Notes: generated from the sequence alone by a model not told the origin. Positions 51,737 to 60,877 are shown, counted from the stretch's first letter. The stretch: DNA of 64,000 nt from Geodermatophilus sabuli (GCF_900215145.1 NZ_OBDO01000011.1:1-64000), one strand, 5' to 3'. Translations and numbers: made by a program.

Positions 51737-52207
51737 CCGGCGCAGCCACCCCCGGCGCCAGATCAGCACGCTCAGCGCCGTCAGGCACGCCGAGCTGGCG
51801 GCCATCGTGCCGATGTAGACGGCGACGGCCAGCCGGTCCGCGCCGTACACGGCCACGGCCTGGGTGGCGAAGGGCAGCAGGACGATCGTGAGCAGCCAGA
51901 CCAGGTTCACCGCGACGAAGGCCCGGTCGTAGGCGCCGACCTGCTCGACGAGCCGGTGGTGCACCAGCCAGAGCCGGGCGATGACGGCGAAGCTGAGCAG
52001 GAAGGCGCCGAACTGGCCGGCGTCGGCGGCCAGGACCTCGGCGAGGTCGTCCTCGGGCGCCACGTCGGCTAGGACGTCGACCAGCGGCAGGACGAGCAGC
52101 GTGATGGCGATCGCCACGACCGCGTCGATGAACGTGATGAGGCGGTCGAGCCCCCGCGCGGTCGGCACGGCGGGGGACGCGCGGGCCCGGCCGGCCTCCG
52201 CACTCAC
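51560..52207 (-). CDS. TMEM175 family potassium-channel-like protein
   Basis: A 215-aa membrane protein of the TMEM175/DUF1211 family. The first helix carries the signature RLITFIDAVVAIAITLLVLPL (the F-x-D-A-V-x-A-I-x-I-T-L-L pattern that lines the pore in this family). Six helices are predicted. Bacterial members form potassium-selective channels; this is family knowledge. GTG 52207 overlaps the stop of a 53-aa ORF by GTGA, suggesting coupling. Its 3' end overlaps the convergent antiporter gene by 177 bp, so two ion-transport genes face each other. Confidence 0.87.
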   Translation of the reverse strand: MSAEAGRARASPAVPTARGLDRLITFIDAVVAIAITLLVLPLVDVLADVAPEDDLAEVLAADAGQFGAFLLSFAVIARLWLVHHRLVEQVGAYDRAFVAVNLVWLLTIVLLPFATQAVAVYGADRLAVAVYIGTMAASSACLTALSVLIWRRGWLRRSGTRPAPPVPGLVTTATIVVALVLGVLVPAVNYLGLFLLLVTGPLERRLLRRSAGTPG

Positions 52208-52365
52208 GCGGGGACCCGCTCGTCGACCGAGGACCGCGCCCGGCCGTCGTGGTTCCGCCCGGTGGTGGTGAGCACCCCGGCGACGTCCGCGGCCCGGTGG
52301 TACACGCCAGTCAGCACGTCCCGGGTCGCGACGTCGACGTCGCCGTCCTGGGAGAAGGGTCGCAT
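52204..52365 (-). CDS. Small ORF coupled to the TMEM175-like gene, 53 aa
   Basis: A 53-aa ORF with MRPFSQDGDVDVATRDVLTG at the start and SSVDERVPA at the end; hydrophilic, no membrane segment. Its TGA overlaps the GTG of the TMEM175-like gene (GTGA), the same coupling seen in certain operons here. The ribosome binding site is weak. It accounts for over half of the 301-bp space between the flanking minus-strand genes; the remaining 143 bp show nothing recognisable. Confidence 0.42.
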   Translation of the reverse strand: MRPFSQDGDVDVATRDVLTGVYHRAADVAGVLTTTGRNHDGRARSSVDERVPA

Positions 52366-52508
52366 CGGCCCTGCCGCCTCTCCGCCGGGAACCGTGGGAC
52401 GACGATGCCGGGGTCGGCGCGCGCGGGACACCCCTGCGCGCACCGGCGCCGCAGGTCGGGACGTGGTGCGAGGGGCGCGTGCGGGTGCGTGACACCCCGA
52501 CCGGCCGC

Positions 52509-53003
52509 TCACCGGTGGATCTCCACCAGCAGCACCCACGCGTTGGCGGTCGCCCCGCCCAGCCCGGAGACGACGGCCGCTGCCAGCCAGTACAACCCGC
52601 CCCCGGCACCGGCGAGCAGGGTCGCCCCGCAGGCGACGAGGGCGGCGGCCGGTACGAGCACGATCGCCGCGTGGACCAGCACCCGGTACGCCGGGGCGGT
52701 CGGGTCAGCGCGGCCCCCGCGCAGGGGCGGCAGCGCGCTGCCGGCCAGGAGGACACCGGTCGCGCCGTGCTCCAGGCCGAGCACGGCGACGGGTTGACCG
52801 GGGGCCAGGACCAGCACGCAGGTCACCAGGAGTGCCATGAGGAGGCCGAGGCTGCGTGCCGCCCGTCCGGGGAGGTCCGGGAACTCGAGGATGCGGGCCA
52901 GGTTGATGGAGACGGCCACGAAGATCAGGCCGGCCAGCGCGGCACAGGCGCCCACCGTGGCCACCGCGAAGTCCGACCAGGCCTCGGCGTCGTAGGCGTC
53001 CAT
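52509..53003 (-). CDS. Hypothetical membrane protein, 164 aa
   Basis: A 164-aa protein with five predicted helices (about 12-33, 50-66, 70-90, 108-130 and 135-155). The first helix includes GACAALAGLIFVAVSINLARIL, which recalls a family of small actinobacterial membrane proteins of unknown function. The acidic N-terminus MDAYDAEAW should be cytoplasmic or extracellular depending on topology. It lies 51 bp downstream of another membrane-protein gene on the same strand. Confidence 0.72.
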   Translation of the reverse strand: MDAYDAEAWSDFAVATVGACAALAGLIFVAVSINLARILEFPDLPGRAARSLGLLMALLVTCVLVLAPGQPVAVLGLEHGATGVLLAGSALPPLRGGRADPTAPAYRVLVHAAIVLVPAAALVACGATLLAGAGGGLYWLAAAVVSGLGGATANAWVLLVEIHR

Positions 53004-53054
53004 CGTGATCGACCTCCCGGGACGGTGCGGGCTCGCTGCGCCGACCTCGGCCGG

Positions 53055-53813
53055 TCATCGCTCCGCGTGCGGCGCGCCGACCACCGTCGCCGGGCGCGCT
53101 GCGTGGGGCACGTCGGCGAACAGGTCGACCAGCGCGTCCCAGCGGGTCCGCCGGCCCGGGGGGAACCGGGCCTCCGACCTCCGCCGCCGCGCCGACCCCG
53201 GGAGGTACCGCCGGCGGGCCCAGTACGAGGCCGGGCGGGCCAGCCGCACGGCGGCGACCAGCGCCACCACCGGCACGAAGACGCCGACCACGCCGAGCAC
53301 CGCGCGGCCTTTCAGGATCGCCACCAGCGCGCACGCGAGGTCCAGCACCACCGTGACCGCCAGCGGCAGCTCGCCCGCGTGCCGGTCGGCGTCGAACGGG
53401 TTGGCCCCCACCAGCAGCAGCCCGCCGACGACCAGCGCGATGAGGACCGCGTCGATCGAGCTGCGGCCCTCGCGCGACCAGTACACGTCCTCCAGGTGCA
53501 GCCACAGCGCGAACTCGTCGAGGGTGAGCGCCGCCCCCACCCCGAACAGGACGGCCACGACGTCGAGCCAGGCGCCGCCCGGCCGATAGGTCAGCAGCAC
53601 CGTGCCGGTGCCCAGCAGCAGGAAGATGCCGTAGACCTCGTGGTGCAGGTGCACCCCGCCGATGCTGGCGTCCCGGAACGGGCCGCGGCCGGTGCGGATG
53701 GCCCGCGTGACGAACCGCGTGGCCAGGAAGGTCACCAGGAAGGCGCCCAGCATCCACGCGACGACGGTGCGCCGGCCGGCCAGCACCGGGAGGAGCTCCA
53801 GCTCGACGTCCAC
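53055..53813 (-). CDS. Integral membrane protein with HLHHEVYG motif
   Basis: A 252-aa membrane protein with about six helices. Conspicuous conserved-looking residues are GVHLHHEVYGIFLLLG (three His and Glu) and LTLDEFALWLHLEDVYW (acidic and His residues within a hydrophobic setting), which could bind a metal or haem. It resembles hypothetical integral membrane proteins common in Actinobacteria, with no assigned function. The basic C-terminal 70 residues are cytoplasmic-looking. GTG 53813 is chosen because it leaves a short N-terminus before helix 1; upstream in-frame sequence is low-complexity. Confidence 0.75.
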   Translation of the reverse strand: MDVELELLPVLAGRRTVVAWMLGAFLVTFLATRFVTRAIRTGRGPFRDASIGGVHLHHEVYGIFLLLGTGTVLLTYRPGGAWLDVVAVLFGVGAALTLDEFALWLHLEDVYWSREGRSSIDAVLIALVVGGLLLVGANPFDADRHAGELPLAVTVVLDLACALVAILKGRAVLGVVGVFVPVVALVAAVRLARPASYWARRRYLPGSARRRRSEARFPPGRRTRWDALVDLFADVPHAARPATVVGAPHAER

Positions 53814-53969
53814 CCGCCACCGCCCTCTCCCGGCCCGTCCTGCGATGGTGCAGCCCGGACCGGACGGGGACCAGGGGTCCCTCCCCGCGGGGCCGCGGCC
53901 TCTGGTGTCGACGGCGGGGGAGGAGGAGCGTCCGCGCGGAACGCCAGACACGACGGAGGGAGACGCCCC

Positions 53970-54488
53970 GTGCGACACCCTGGACCGCCCCGCCCTCCCC
54001 GTTGCGGCCGCTGGGTGGTGCTGCTCGCCGCCGGGATCCTGATGCTGGCGGGGTGCGCTGCCGGCAACGACGCCGAGACGGCGCAGGAGACCCCCGACGT
54101 CGCTGGGGTCGACGGCACGGTCGGCCGGGTCGCCCTGGACGACGTCTTCCTCGACGCCGAGGACACCGTCGCGGCAGGTGCCGCCGTGCCGCTGCGCGGG
54201 GTGCTCACCAACGACGCCGAGGAGGCCGACCGGCTCGTCGGCGTCACCACGCCGGCCGCGCGGTCGGTCCAGCTGCTCGACGCGTCCGGACAGGTCAGTC
54301 CCGCGGGCATCGAGCTGCCGGCCGGGGGCCAGGTGGAGGCCGTCACCGACACCGTGCGGATGCAGCTGGAGGGCGTGACCGAGCCGATCGCGCCCACCGA
54401 CACCGTGCGGGTCACCTTCACGTTCGAGACGGCCGGGGAGGTGGCGCTGGACGTGCCGGTCGCCCCGGGCCCCGGCCCCGTGGACTGA
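53970..54488 (+). CDS. PCu(A)C/LpqE-like lipoprotein
   Basis: A 172-aa exported lipoprotein. The lipobox LMLAGC has the lipid-modified Cys29. The mature part resembles the PCu(A)C (DUF461) beta-sandwich and mycobacterial LpqE: LRGVLTNDAEEADRLVGVTT, then AGGQVEAVTDTVRMQLEGVT, then DTVRVTFTFETAGEVALDVPV. The copper-binding His/Met set of true PCu(A)C chaperones is not evident: the position expected for the first His is Gln in SVQLLD, and only one Met is present. So a copper-chaperone role is doubtful. The GTG follows GGAGGGA. It is divergent from the membrane protein gene. Confidence 0.75.
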   Translation: MRHPGPPRPPRCGRWVVLLAAGILMLAGCAAGNDAETAQETPDVAGVDGTVGRVALDDVFLDAEDTVAAGAAVPLRGVLTNDAEEADRLVGVTTPAARSVQLLDASGQVSPAGIELPAGGQVEAVTDTVRMQLEGVTEPIAPTDTVRVTFTFETAGEVALDVPVAPGPGPVD

Positions 54489-54562
54489 GCGGCACGACGG
54501 GCCGGGCGCACGCGGGCACCGGTCGGGAGGGTCGTCCGGCGGGAGGCGGGTACCGCAGCGAC

Positions 54563-55435
54563 GTGGACGGCGACGCGGGACCCCGTGAGGGCAGCATCCG
54601 GCTCCCGGACGGCCGGGCGCTGGCCTACGCGGAGTACGGCGACCCGGACGGCCGGGTGGTGCTCGGCTGCCACGGCTCGCCGAGCTCGCGGCTGGAACGG
54701 CACGTGGCGGACCCGGCCGACTACCGCCGCTGGGGGGTGCGCTTCGTGGTCCCCGACCGGCCCGGCTTCGGCGGCTCCGACCCGCAGCCCGGCCGGCGGG
54801 TGACCGACTGGCCCGACGACGTCCGCCAGCTGCTGGACACGCTGGGGGTGGGGCAGTTCGCCGTCCTCAGCCTCTCCGGCGGCGCGGCGTACGCGCTGGC
54901 CTGCGCGGCCGCCTTCGGGGACCGGGTGCGGGCGGTCGGCGTGCTCGGCGGGGCGCCGCCGCCCGACGTCCCGTGGCCGTGGCACGACTGGGTGCCACAC
55001 CAGCTGCGGTCGGCAGCGCGGCGCTCGTCGCCGGTGGCCGCACTGCTCAAGCCCCTGTTCATCCCCGCCGCGCGGCGTCCGGGGCTCATCCCGCGGTACC
55101 TGGAAGCGCGGCTGGCCCCGGCCGACCGCCGGGTGATCCGGCGCCCGGTCGTCCGGCGGCTCCTGGTCGCGACGTTCACCGAGGGCATGCGCCACGGCCC
55201 CGGCGCGGTCGCCGAGGACCGCGCGCTGCTGCTGCGTCCGTGGGGCTTCCCACTGTCGACGGTGAGCCAGCACGTGCACGTCTGGCACGGCACCCAGGAT
55301 TGGGAGGTGCCGGCCGCGCTGGCCCGCGTGCTCGGCGCGATGCTGCCCCGGAGCACGGTGCACTGGGTTCCCGGCGGGGGCCACTTCTTCGTCTTCGACC
55401 ACGCCGCCGAGGTGTACGCCGTGCTGCGCGGGTGA
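54563..55435 (+). CDS. Alpha/beta hydrolase
   Basis: A 290-aa alpha/beta-hydrolase-fold protein. The oxyanion region is LGCHGSPSS, VPDRPGFGGSD precedes the nucleophile elbow LSLSGGAAYAL, the acid is in HGTQDWEVP and the catalytic His in PGGGHFFVF. The substrate is unknown; esterases, haloperoxidases and epoxide hydrolases share this outline. GTG 54563 follows TACCGC by 6 nt, close to a leaderless -10. No signal peptide is present. Confidence 0.82.
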   Translation: MDGDAGPREGSIRLPDGRALAYAEYGDPDGRVVLGCHGSPSSRLERHVADPADYRRWGVRFVVPDRPGFGGSDPQPGRRVTDWPDDVRQLLDTLGVGQFAVLSLSGGAAYALACAAAFGDRVRAVGVLGGAPPPDVPWPWHDWVPHQLRSAARRSSPVAALLKPLFIPAARRPGLIPRYLEARLAPADRRVIRRPVVRRLLVATFTEGMRHGPGAVAEDRALLLRPWGFPLSTVSQHVHVWHGTQDWEVPAALARVLGAMLPRSTVHWVPGGGHFFVFDHAAEVYAVLRG

Positions 55436-55518
55436 CCTGGGGCGTCGTCCCGGCTGGCGGGGGCGCCGCGGCGGGTGTGCGATGGGACGGCGTTGTCGAA
55501 GCCTCCCCGGGAGTCGCC

Positions 55519-57327
55519 ATGCCCCGCCGTGCCCCCACCCTGGTCGCCCTCGCCGCGCTGGCCGCCGGCGTGGCCACCGCCCCGCCGGCCGCCGCCGCCG
55601 GCCCGGACCCCGGCAAACAGCCGGTGGCGATCGGCACCGGCGGCGCGGTCGCCACCGTGGACCCCGACGCCACGCGGATCGGCCTCGAGGTCCTGGCTGC
55701 GGGGGGCAACGCCGCGGACGCCGCGGTCGCCGCGGCCGCCGCGCTGGGGGTCAGCGAGCCGTACTCGGCCGGCGTCGGCGGTGGCGGCTTCTTCGTGTAC
55801 CACGACGCCGCGACGGGGACGGTCTCCTCCATCGACGGCCGCGAGACCGCGCCGCAGGCGATGGGCCCGGACGCGTTCCTCGACGAGGCAGGCGCCCCGC
55901 TCCCGTTCCAGGAGGCGGTGCAGAGCGGCCTGTCGGTCGGCGTGCCCGGGACGCCGCTGACGTGGGAACGCGCGCTGGCGGAGTTCGGCACCCGGTCGCT
56001 GGCCGAGGTGCTCGAGGGCCCGACCCGGCTGGCCGAGGACGGGTTCGTCGTCGACGAGACGTTCCGGCAGCAGACCGCGGAGAACGAGGAGAAGTTCCGC
56101 CGGTTCGACGCCTCCGCGCAGCTGTGGCTCCCCGGCGGCGCGCTGCCGGAGGTGGGCTCGGTCTTCCGCAACCCGGACCTCGTGCGCACCTACGAGGTCC
56201 TCGCCGCCGAGGGGGCCGGGGCCTTCGCCACCGGGCAGTTGGCCGACGACGTCGTCCGCACCGCCCAGGACCCGCCGGAGGCCCCCGGTGCTGCCGCGGT
56301 GCGGGGCGGCCTGCTCGCCGCGGCCGACCTCGCCGCCTACGACGCGCCGCTGCGCGAGCCGACGCGGATCGACTACCGCGGCCTGGAGGTCTACGGGATG
56401 GCGCCGCCGTCCAGCGGTGGCTCGACGGTCGGTGAGGCGCTCAACGTCCTCGAGCGGTTCCCGCTGGGCTCCCTGTCCGACGTCGACGCCCTGCACGTGT
56501 ACCTGGAGGCGTCGGCGGTGGCCTTCGCCGACCGCAACGCCTACGTGGGCGACCCGGCGACGACCGAGGTGCCGCTGGCCGAGCTGCTGTCCGACGGCTT
56601 CGCCGCGGAGCGGGCCTGCGCCGTCGACCCGGCCCGGGCGGCCGCCCGGCCGGTGCCCGCCGGGACGCCGGACGGCGCCTACGACCCCTGCCCCGCGCCG
56701 GTGGGGGCGACGGTCGGTGGGGGCAGCGAGGGACCGTCGACCACGCACCTGACGGTCGCCGACGCCGAGGGCAACATCGCCAGCTACACGCTGACGATCG
56801 AGCAGACCGGCGGTAGCGGGATCACCGTCCCCGGCCGCGGGTTCATCCTCAACAACGAGCTGACCGACTTCACCTTCGCCGCGGCGGACCCGGCGCAGCC
56901 GGAGCCCAACCTGCCCGGCCCGGGCAAACGGCCGCGCAGCAGCATGGCGCCGACGATCGTGCTGGACGACGGTGCCCCGGTGCTCGCCCTCGGCTCCCCG
57001 GGCGGTGCCACGATCATCACCACCGTGCTGCAGACCCTGGTGGGCCGGCTCGACCGCAACGCCGACCTGGGTGAGGCGATCGCCGCACCTCGGGCCAGCT
57101 CGCGCAACGGCGCCACGACGGACGCCGAACCGGCCTTCCTCGAGGCGTACGGGGCCGACCTCACCGCTCGGGGTCACGCCTTCGCGGAGGTGGCCGAGAT
57201 CGGCGCCGCGACCGGCGTCGAGTTCCTGCCCGGCGGGCTGCTGCTCGCCGCGGCCGAGCCGCAGCGACGCGGCGGCGGCAGCGCCGGCGTCGTCCGCGAC
57301 GTCCTCGTCGAGGGGGGCGCCGGGTAG
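55519..57327 (+). CDS. Gamma-glutamyltransferase (gamma-glutamyl transpeptidase)
   Basis: A 602-aa exported enzyme of the Ntn-hydrolase family. A signal peptide covers about residues 1-27. Autocleavage should occur before Thr408 in GPSTTHLTV, creating the small subunit and its N-terminal nucleophile. Other family marks are LAAGGNAADAAVAAAAALGV, the GGGGFFVY glycine loop, SIDGRETAP (substrate Arg) and ALGSPGGATIITTVLQTL. It cleaves gamma-glutamyl amides such as glutathione. Since Actinobacteria use mycothiol, the physiological substrate is probably external peptides. The ATG follows GGGAG. It converges on a tripeptidyl-aminopeptidase-like gene, and both products are exported peptidases. Confidence 0.92.
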   Translation: MPRRAPTLVALAALAAGVATAPPAAAAGPDPGKQPVAIGTGGAVATVDPDATRIGLEVLAAGGNAADAAVAAAAALGVSEPYSAGVGGGGFFVYHDAATGTVSSIDGRETAPQAMGPDAFLDEAGAPLPFQEAVQSGLSVGVPGTPLTWERALAEFGTRSLAEVLEGPTRLAEDGFVVDETFRQQTAENEEKFRRFDASAQLWLPGGALPEVGSVFRNPDLVRTYEVLAAEGAGAFATGQLADDVVRTAQDPPEAPGAAAVRGGLLAAADLAAYDAPLREPTRIDYRGLEVYGMAPPSSGGSTVGEALNVLERFPLGSLSDVDALHVYLEASAVAFADRNAYVGDPATTEVPLAELLSDGFAAERACAVDPARAAARPVPAGTPDGAYDPCPAPVGATVGGGSEGPSTTHLTVADAEGNIASYTLTIEQTGGSGITVPGRGFILNNELTDFTFAAADPAQPEPNLPGPGKRPRSSMAPTIVLDDGAPVLALGSPGGATIITTVLQTLVGRLDRNADLGEAIAAPRASSRNGATTDAEPAFLEAYGADLTARGHAFAEVAEIGAATGVEFLPGGLLLAAAEPQRRGGGSAGVVRDVLVEGGAG

Positions 57328-57354
57328 CGGCACCGCCGGTGACCGGCGGTGCCG
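57328..57354. terminator. Bidirectional terminator between ggt and the peptidase gene
   Basis: Perfect 12-bp arms cggcaccgccgg / ccggcggtgccg with the 3-nt loop tga, filling the 32-bp gap between the two convergent stop codons. No U-tract. Confidence 0.82.
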
Positions 57355-57359
57355 CTGCC

Positions 57360-58982
57360 TCAGCGTCCGCCGGCGAGCACGCCGGTCGCCGTGGTGACCG
57401 ACAGCGGGAGGGTGGTGGCGGTGACCACGGAGACCGGTGCCGGCGAGGGGGCGGTGAAGGGGACCTCCTGCGGGCAGACCGTGCCCTCGGCCGGCAGCAC
57501 CCCGGAGACCAGGTAGCTGTCGGTGGCGCTGTCGACGCAGGAGGAGTTGCCGCCGTAGGCGGTGTGGCCGTCGCCGTCCATGGTCAGCAGCCGGGCGTTG
57601 CCGAGCTGGCCGGCCAGCGCGGACGCCCCGGAGTACGGCGTCGCCGGGTCGTGCGTGGTGCCGATGACCAGGACCGGCGGTGCCGAGGCATCGGTGGTGA
57701 ACGGGCCGGCGAAGGCGTCCGCGTCGTCCGCCGGCCAGAGCGCCTGGTAGACGACTCCGTGCGCGCCGACGATGCTCCAGAAGTGGGGGTACTCGGCCCA
57801 CTGCTCCGCGCTGGCCCGCAGGTAGGGATCGAGGTCGGCGGGCCAGCGCATGTCGACGGCCTGGATGGCGGAGAAGGCGTCGCTGGTGGGGTCGTCCGGC
57901 GGGAAGAGCAGGGCGGACAGGGCCCGGACGAGCGAGCCGTCGCCGTCCTCGGCGGCGGCCAGCGCCATGGCGAGCAGGCCCCAGACCTGCTTGGCGTAGA
58001 GCAGCCCGAACGTCACCGCGCGGATCTCGTCCGCGGTGACCGGGGTCGGGTCCTCGGGGAAGCCGGGGGCGGGGAGCGGGCTGGCGACCGCGGTCGCCAG
58101 GAGCGCGTCGAAGGCGGCCTGCGGATCGCTCCCGCCGAAGCCCGAGCAGGCCGCCTGGTCGGCCGCACAGGCGTCGAGGAAGCGGTCCAGGGCGTCCTCG
58201 AAACCGGCGAGCTGCACGCTCCTGAACGGCACAGGGTCGGTGGCGTACAGCTCGGGGTCGACGGCGCCGTCCAGGACGAGGGCCCGGTACCGGTCGGGGA
58301 AGAGGCTGGCGTAGGTGGCGCCGAGGAAGGTGCCGTAGGAGAAGCCCAGGTAGCTCAGCTGCTCCTCGCCGAGGGCGGCGCGCAGGAGGTCCATGTCCCG
58401 GGCGACGTTCGCCGTCGACACGTGCTCGAGGACCGCCCCGTTGTTCTCGCGGCAGGCGTCCACGTAGCGCTGGCTGACGGCGACCAGCGCGTCGACGTCG
58501 AGCTCCCAGGGGCTCTCGGCTGTGGGGAACGGCTCCGGTGGGGCGTCGCAGTCGACGGCGGGGGTGCTCTGGCCGACGCCGCGGGGGTCGAACCCGACGA
58601 TGTCGAAGCGCTGGTTGAGCAGGCCGAAGAGCCCGGCGCCCAGGGCCTGGAAGTACTCCGCGGCCGGGCCGCCCGGACCGCCGAAGTTGACGAACAGCGA
58701 CCCGATGCGGTTGGCCTGGTCGGTGGCCGGCACCCGCGCGACGAAGACGCCGACCTGCTCCCCGCCGGGGTCGTCGTGGTCCAGGGGGAGCGGCGCCCGG
58801 GCGCACTCGACCCCGGCCGCGGTGCCCTCGGGGGTGGTGCCGCAGGGCGCCCAGACCAGTGTGGGGACCGGCACCGGCGTGGCCTCGGGGGGCGCCTCCG
58901 GCTGGGCGTTCGCCACGGCCGGGGCGGCGCCGAGCAGCAGGGCCACCAGCCCGCCGACGACGGTGGTGCGACGAGGCGTCAT
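57360..58982 (-). CDS. Exported alpha/beta hydrolase, tripeptidyl aminopeptidase family
   Basis: A 540-aa secreted hydrolase. The signal peptide spans about 1-27 (TTVVGGLVALLLGAAPAVANA). Motifs are NFGGPGGPA (oxyanion), DIVGFDPRGVGQST, the nucleophile Ser215 in GFSYGTFLG, the acid in IGTTHDPATPYSGA and the His in MDGDGHTAYGG. This is the layout of Streptomyces tripeptidyl aminopeptidases (S33, with the TAP-like C-terminal domain) and related exported esterases. ATG 58982 has GGAGGGG about 11 nt upstream, a long spacing. It may act with the neighbouring gamma-glutamyltransferase in using external peptides. Confidence 0.88.
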   Translation of the reverse strand: MTPRRTTVVGGLVALLLGAAPAVANAQPEAPPEATPVPVPTLVWAPCGTTPEGTAAGVECARAPLPLDHDDPGGEQVGVFVARVPATDQANRIGSLFVNFGGPGGPAAEYFQALGAGLFGLLNQRFDIVGFDPRGVGQSTPAVDCDAPPEPFPTAESPWELDVDALVAVSQRYVDACRENNGAVLEHVSTANVARDMDLLRAALGEEQLSYLGFSYGTFLGATYASLFPDRYRALVLDGAVDPELYATDPVPFRSVQLAGFEDALDRFLDACAADQAACSGFGGSDPQAAFDALLATAVASPLPAPGFPEDPTPVTADEIRAVTFGLLYAKQVWGLLAMALAAAEDGDGSLVRALSALLFPPDDPTSDAFSAIQAVDMRWPADLDPYLRASAEQWAEYPHFWSIVGAHGVVYQALWPADDADAFAGPFTTDASAPPVLVIGTTHDPATPYSGASALAGQLGNARLLTMDGDGHTAYGGNSSCVDSATDSYLVSGVLPAEGTVCPQEVPFTAPSPAPVSVVTATTLPLSVTTATGVLAGGR

Positions 58983-59166
58983 GGGGACACCGACCCCTCC
59001 GTGACGGGGCGCGACCGACGCGCGCCCGCTGGCTCGGTCGCGGGCAGTCAACCGGGACCCCGGTGCCGCCGTCACGGGTCGGCGGTTGCGTCCTCGGTGG
59101 GTTCCGGAACTCCTCCCGCGCGCCCTCGCGGTGCGGGTGTGCCGGCTGACCTGCCGTGGCCGGGCA

Positions 59167-60192
59167 TCAGGTCGTGGGACGCCAGCCCAGTGCGGGGCCC
59201 AGCCGCGTCGCGACGTCGGTGAGGATCTGCTCGTAGTCGGCGTCGGTGAAGCTGAAGGGCAGCGCGAAGACCACCTCGGTGACCTCCTGGAAGCCGGCGT
59301 GCGCGTACAGCTGCTCGGCGATCTGCTCCGACGTGCCGACCAGGTCGCGGGCGAACAGCAGCCGCGCGGGCCCCTGCGGGCTGGTCGTCCGCGGGGTGCG
59401 GGCCGCGACGTAGGCGGCGTACCGGTCGCGCTGGTCGGCCGTGGCGCTGTCGGTCGGGATCACCACCAGCCCCTGGGAGACCCGCGCCGCGTCGCCGTCG
59501 GGGTGGGCGGCCCGGAACGCCCGGACGTGCGAGCGCTGGATCCCGGCGAAGTCCGTCGACCCGGCCTCGGCCTTGACCACGCTGGACGTCAGGAAGTTCA
59601 CGCCCTGCTCGCCGGCCCACTGCGCCGAGCGCAGGCTGCCGCCGCCGTACCAGAGCCGCCGGCCCAGGCCGGGGGAGTGCGGCTGCACCCGGTCCGACCA
59701 CTCCTCGACGACGCCCTCCCGCCCGGCGAAGGTGCTGGCCGGCTCGCCGCGGACCAACCGCAGCAGCCGGGACACCCGCTCGTAGGAGAAGTCCTCGACG
59801 TCGGCGGTGTCCGGGTAGAGCGCTCCCTTGACGTCGTCCCAGTGCATCGGCGGGCCCACGCTCACCCCCGGGTTGAGCCGGCCGCCGGAGAGGACGTCGA
59901 CCGTGGCGAGGTCCTCGGCCAGCCGCAGCGGGTTCTCCCATCCCAGCGGGATCACCGCGGTGCCGAGCTCGATGCGCCGGGTGCGCTGCGTGGCGGCGGC
60001 CAGGACCGCGACCGGCGAGGAGATGCCGTACTGCAGATGCCGGTTGCGCACCCACGCGCTGTCGAAGCCGAGCCGCTCGCCGAGCTCGATCACCCGCAGC
60101 GTCGTCTCGTGCCCCGGGCCGGGGTCGGCGCCGTCGAACGAGCCGATGGTCAGGAAGCCCAGCTTCTGCAGCGGGACCGACGGTGCGGGCAT
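59167..60192 (-). CDS. LLM class flavin-dependent oxidoreductase
   Basis: A 341-aa luciferase-like oxidoreductase, the third in the window and not closely similar to the other two. Marks are LGFLTIGSFD at the N-terminus, IELGTAVIPLGWENPLRLAEDLATVD, LSGGRLNPGVSVGPP and GRRLWYGGGSLRSAQWAGEQGVNFL. Similarity is to the FMN/F420-dependent group with unknown substrates. It is a single gene; a GAGGAG stretch precedes the ATG. The SnoaL-like gene 94 bp upstream on the same strand might share its transcript. Confidence 0.86.
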   Translation of the reverse strand: MPAPSVPLQKLGFLTIGSFDGADPGPGHETTLRVIELGERLGFDSAWVRNRHLQYGISSPVAVLAAATQRTRRIELGTAVIPLGWENPLRLAEDLATVDVLSGGRLNPGVSVGPPMHWDDVKGALYPDTADVEDFSYERVSRLLRLVRGEPASTFAGREGVVEEWSDRVQPHSPGLGRRLWYGGGSLRSAQWAGEQGVNFLTSSVVKAEAGSTDFAGIQRSHVRAFRAAHPDGDAARVSQGLVVIPTDSATADQRDRYAAYVAARTPRTTSPQGPARLLFARDLVGTSEQIAEQLYAHAGFQEVTEVVFALPFSFTDADYEQILTDVATRLGPALGWRPTT

Positions 60193-60286
60193 GCGGGAAC
60201 TCCTCGGGACGGCGTGGCCGTGATCATCCCCGAGGGCGTCCGGGGCCGAGGCGGTGGCCGGGCCGGGACCGCCGGCCGGTGCGGGG

Positions 60287-60712
60287 CTACGTCGCGCCGG
60301 GGCCGTCCGGGGGCACGTTCCGCCAGAGCTCGTCGAACGCGATGCTGTCGAAGAACGCCGTGCCGTCGACGACCTTGCCGTCGCGCAGGGTCATGAACCA
60401 GGCGTAGGTGTTGCGGTAGGTGGTCCCCGCCGTGGTGGTGCCCTCGCCGTCCCACACGACGACGACGGTGTCCCCGTCGGCGTGGACGGCGCGGACGGTG
60501 ACCGGCCGGAACGGTGCGTCCGGCCGGAACCGCGCTCCGAAGGGGTGCAGCACCTCGTCGCTGAACTGCTGCGCGCTCGCGTACGTCCCCGCCACCGACG
60601 ACCGACCGACGATCTCCCAGGTCATCTCGTCGGCGAAGATGCCGGCCACGTACCCCTCGCCGCGTGACCACGCCGCGAAGGCGTCGGTCACGATCTCCCG
60701 GTTCGACGTCAC
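60287..60712 (-). CDS. NTF2-like (SnoaL/ketosteroid-isomerase-fold) protein
   Basis: A 141-aa protein of the NTF2-like cone fold: REIVTDAFAAWSRGEGYVAGIF, MTWEIVGRSSVAGTYAS, VTVRAVHADGDTVVVVWDGEGTTTAGTTYRNTYAW and FMTLRDGKVVDGTAFFDSIAFDELW. Proteins of this shape range from isomerases and polyketide cyclases to binding proteins, so a reaction cannot be assigned. It lies upstream of the luciferase-like gene. The 165 bp before it, up to the Clp-N gene, contain no recognisable element. Confidence 0.83.
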   Translation of the reverse strand: MTSNREIVTDAFAAWSRGEGYVAGIFADEMTWEIVGRSSVAGTYASAQQFSDEVLHPFGARFRPDAPFRPVTVRAVHADGDTVVVVWDGEGTTTAGTTYRNTYAWFMTLRDGKVVDGTAFFDSIAFDELWRNVPPDGPGAT

Positions 60713-60877
60713 CGTTCCGACCTCCTCGGACAGTGGTTCGCCGGTCCGGCGTCACCCCGGACGGCGGCGGCCCCTGGGTGCCGCCCGGGTCATCCTGGCG
60801 CGCGGAACCCGATCGCAGGGGCGTCGGGGCGCTGCGATGCGGGGTGGGCGGTCCTGCCGCGGTGCTCGCGCTGTGGG

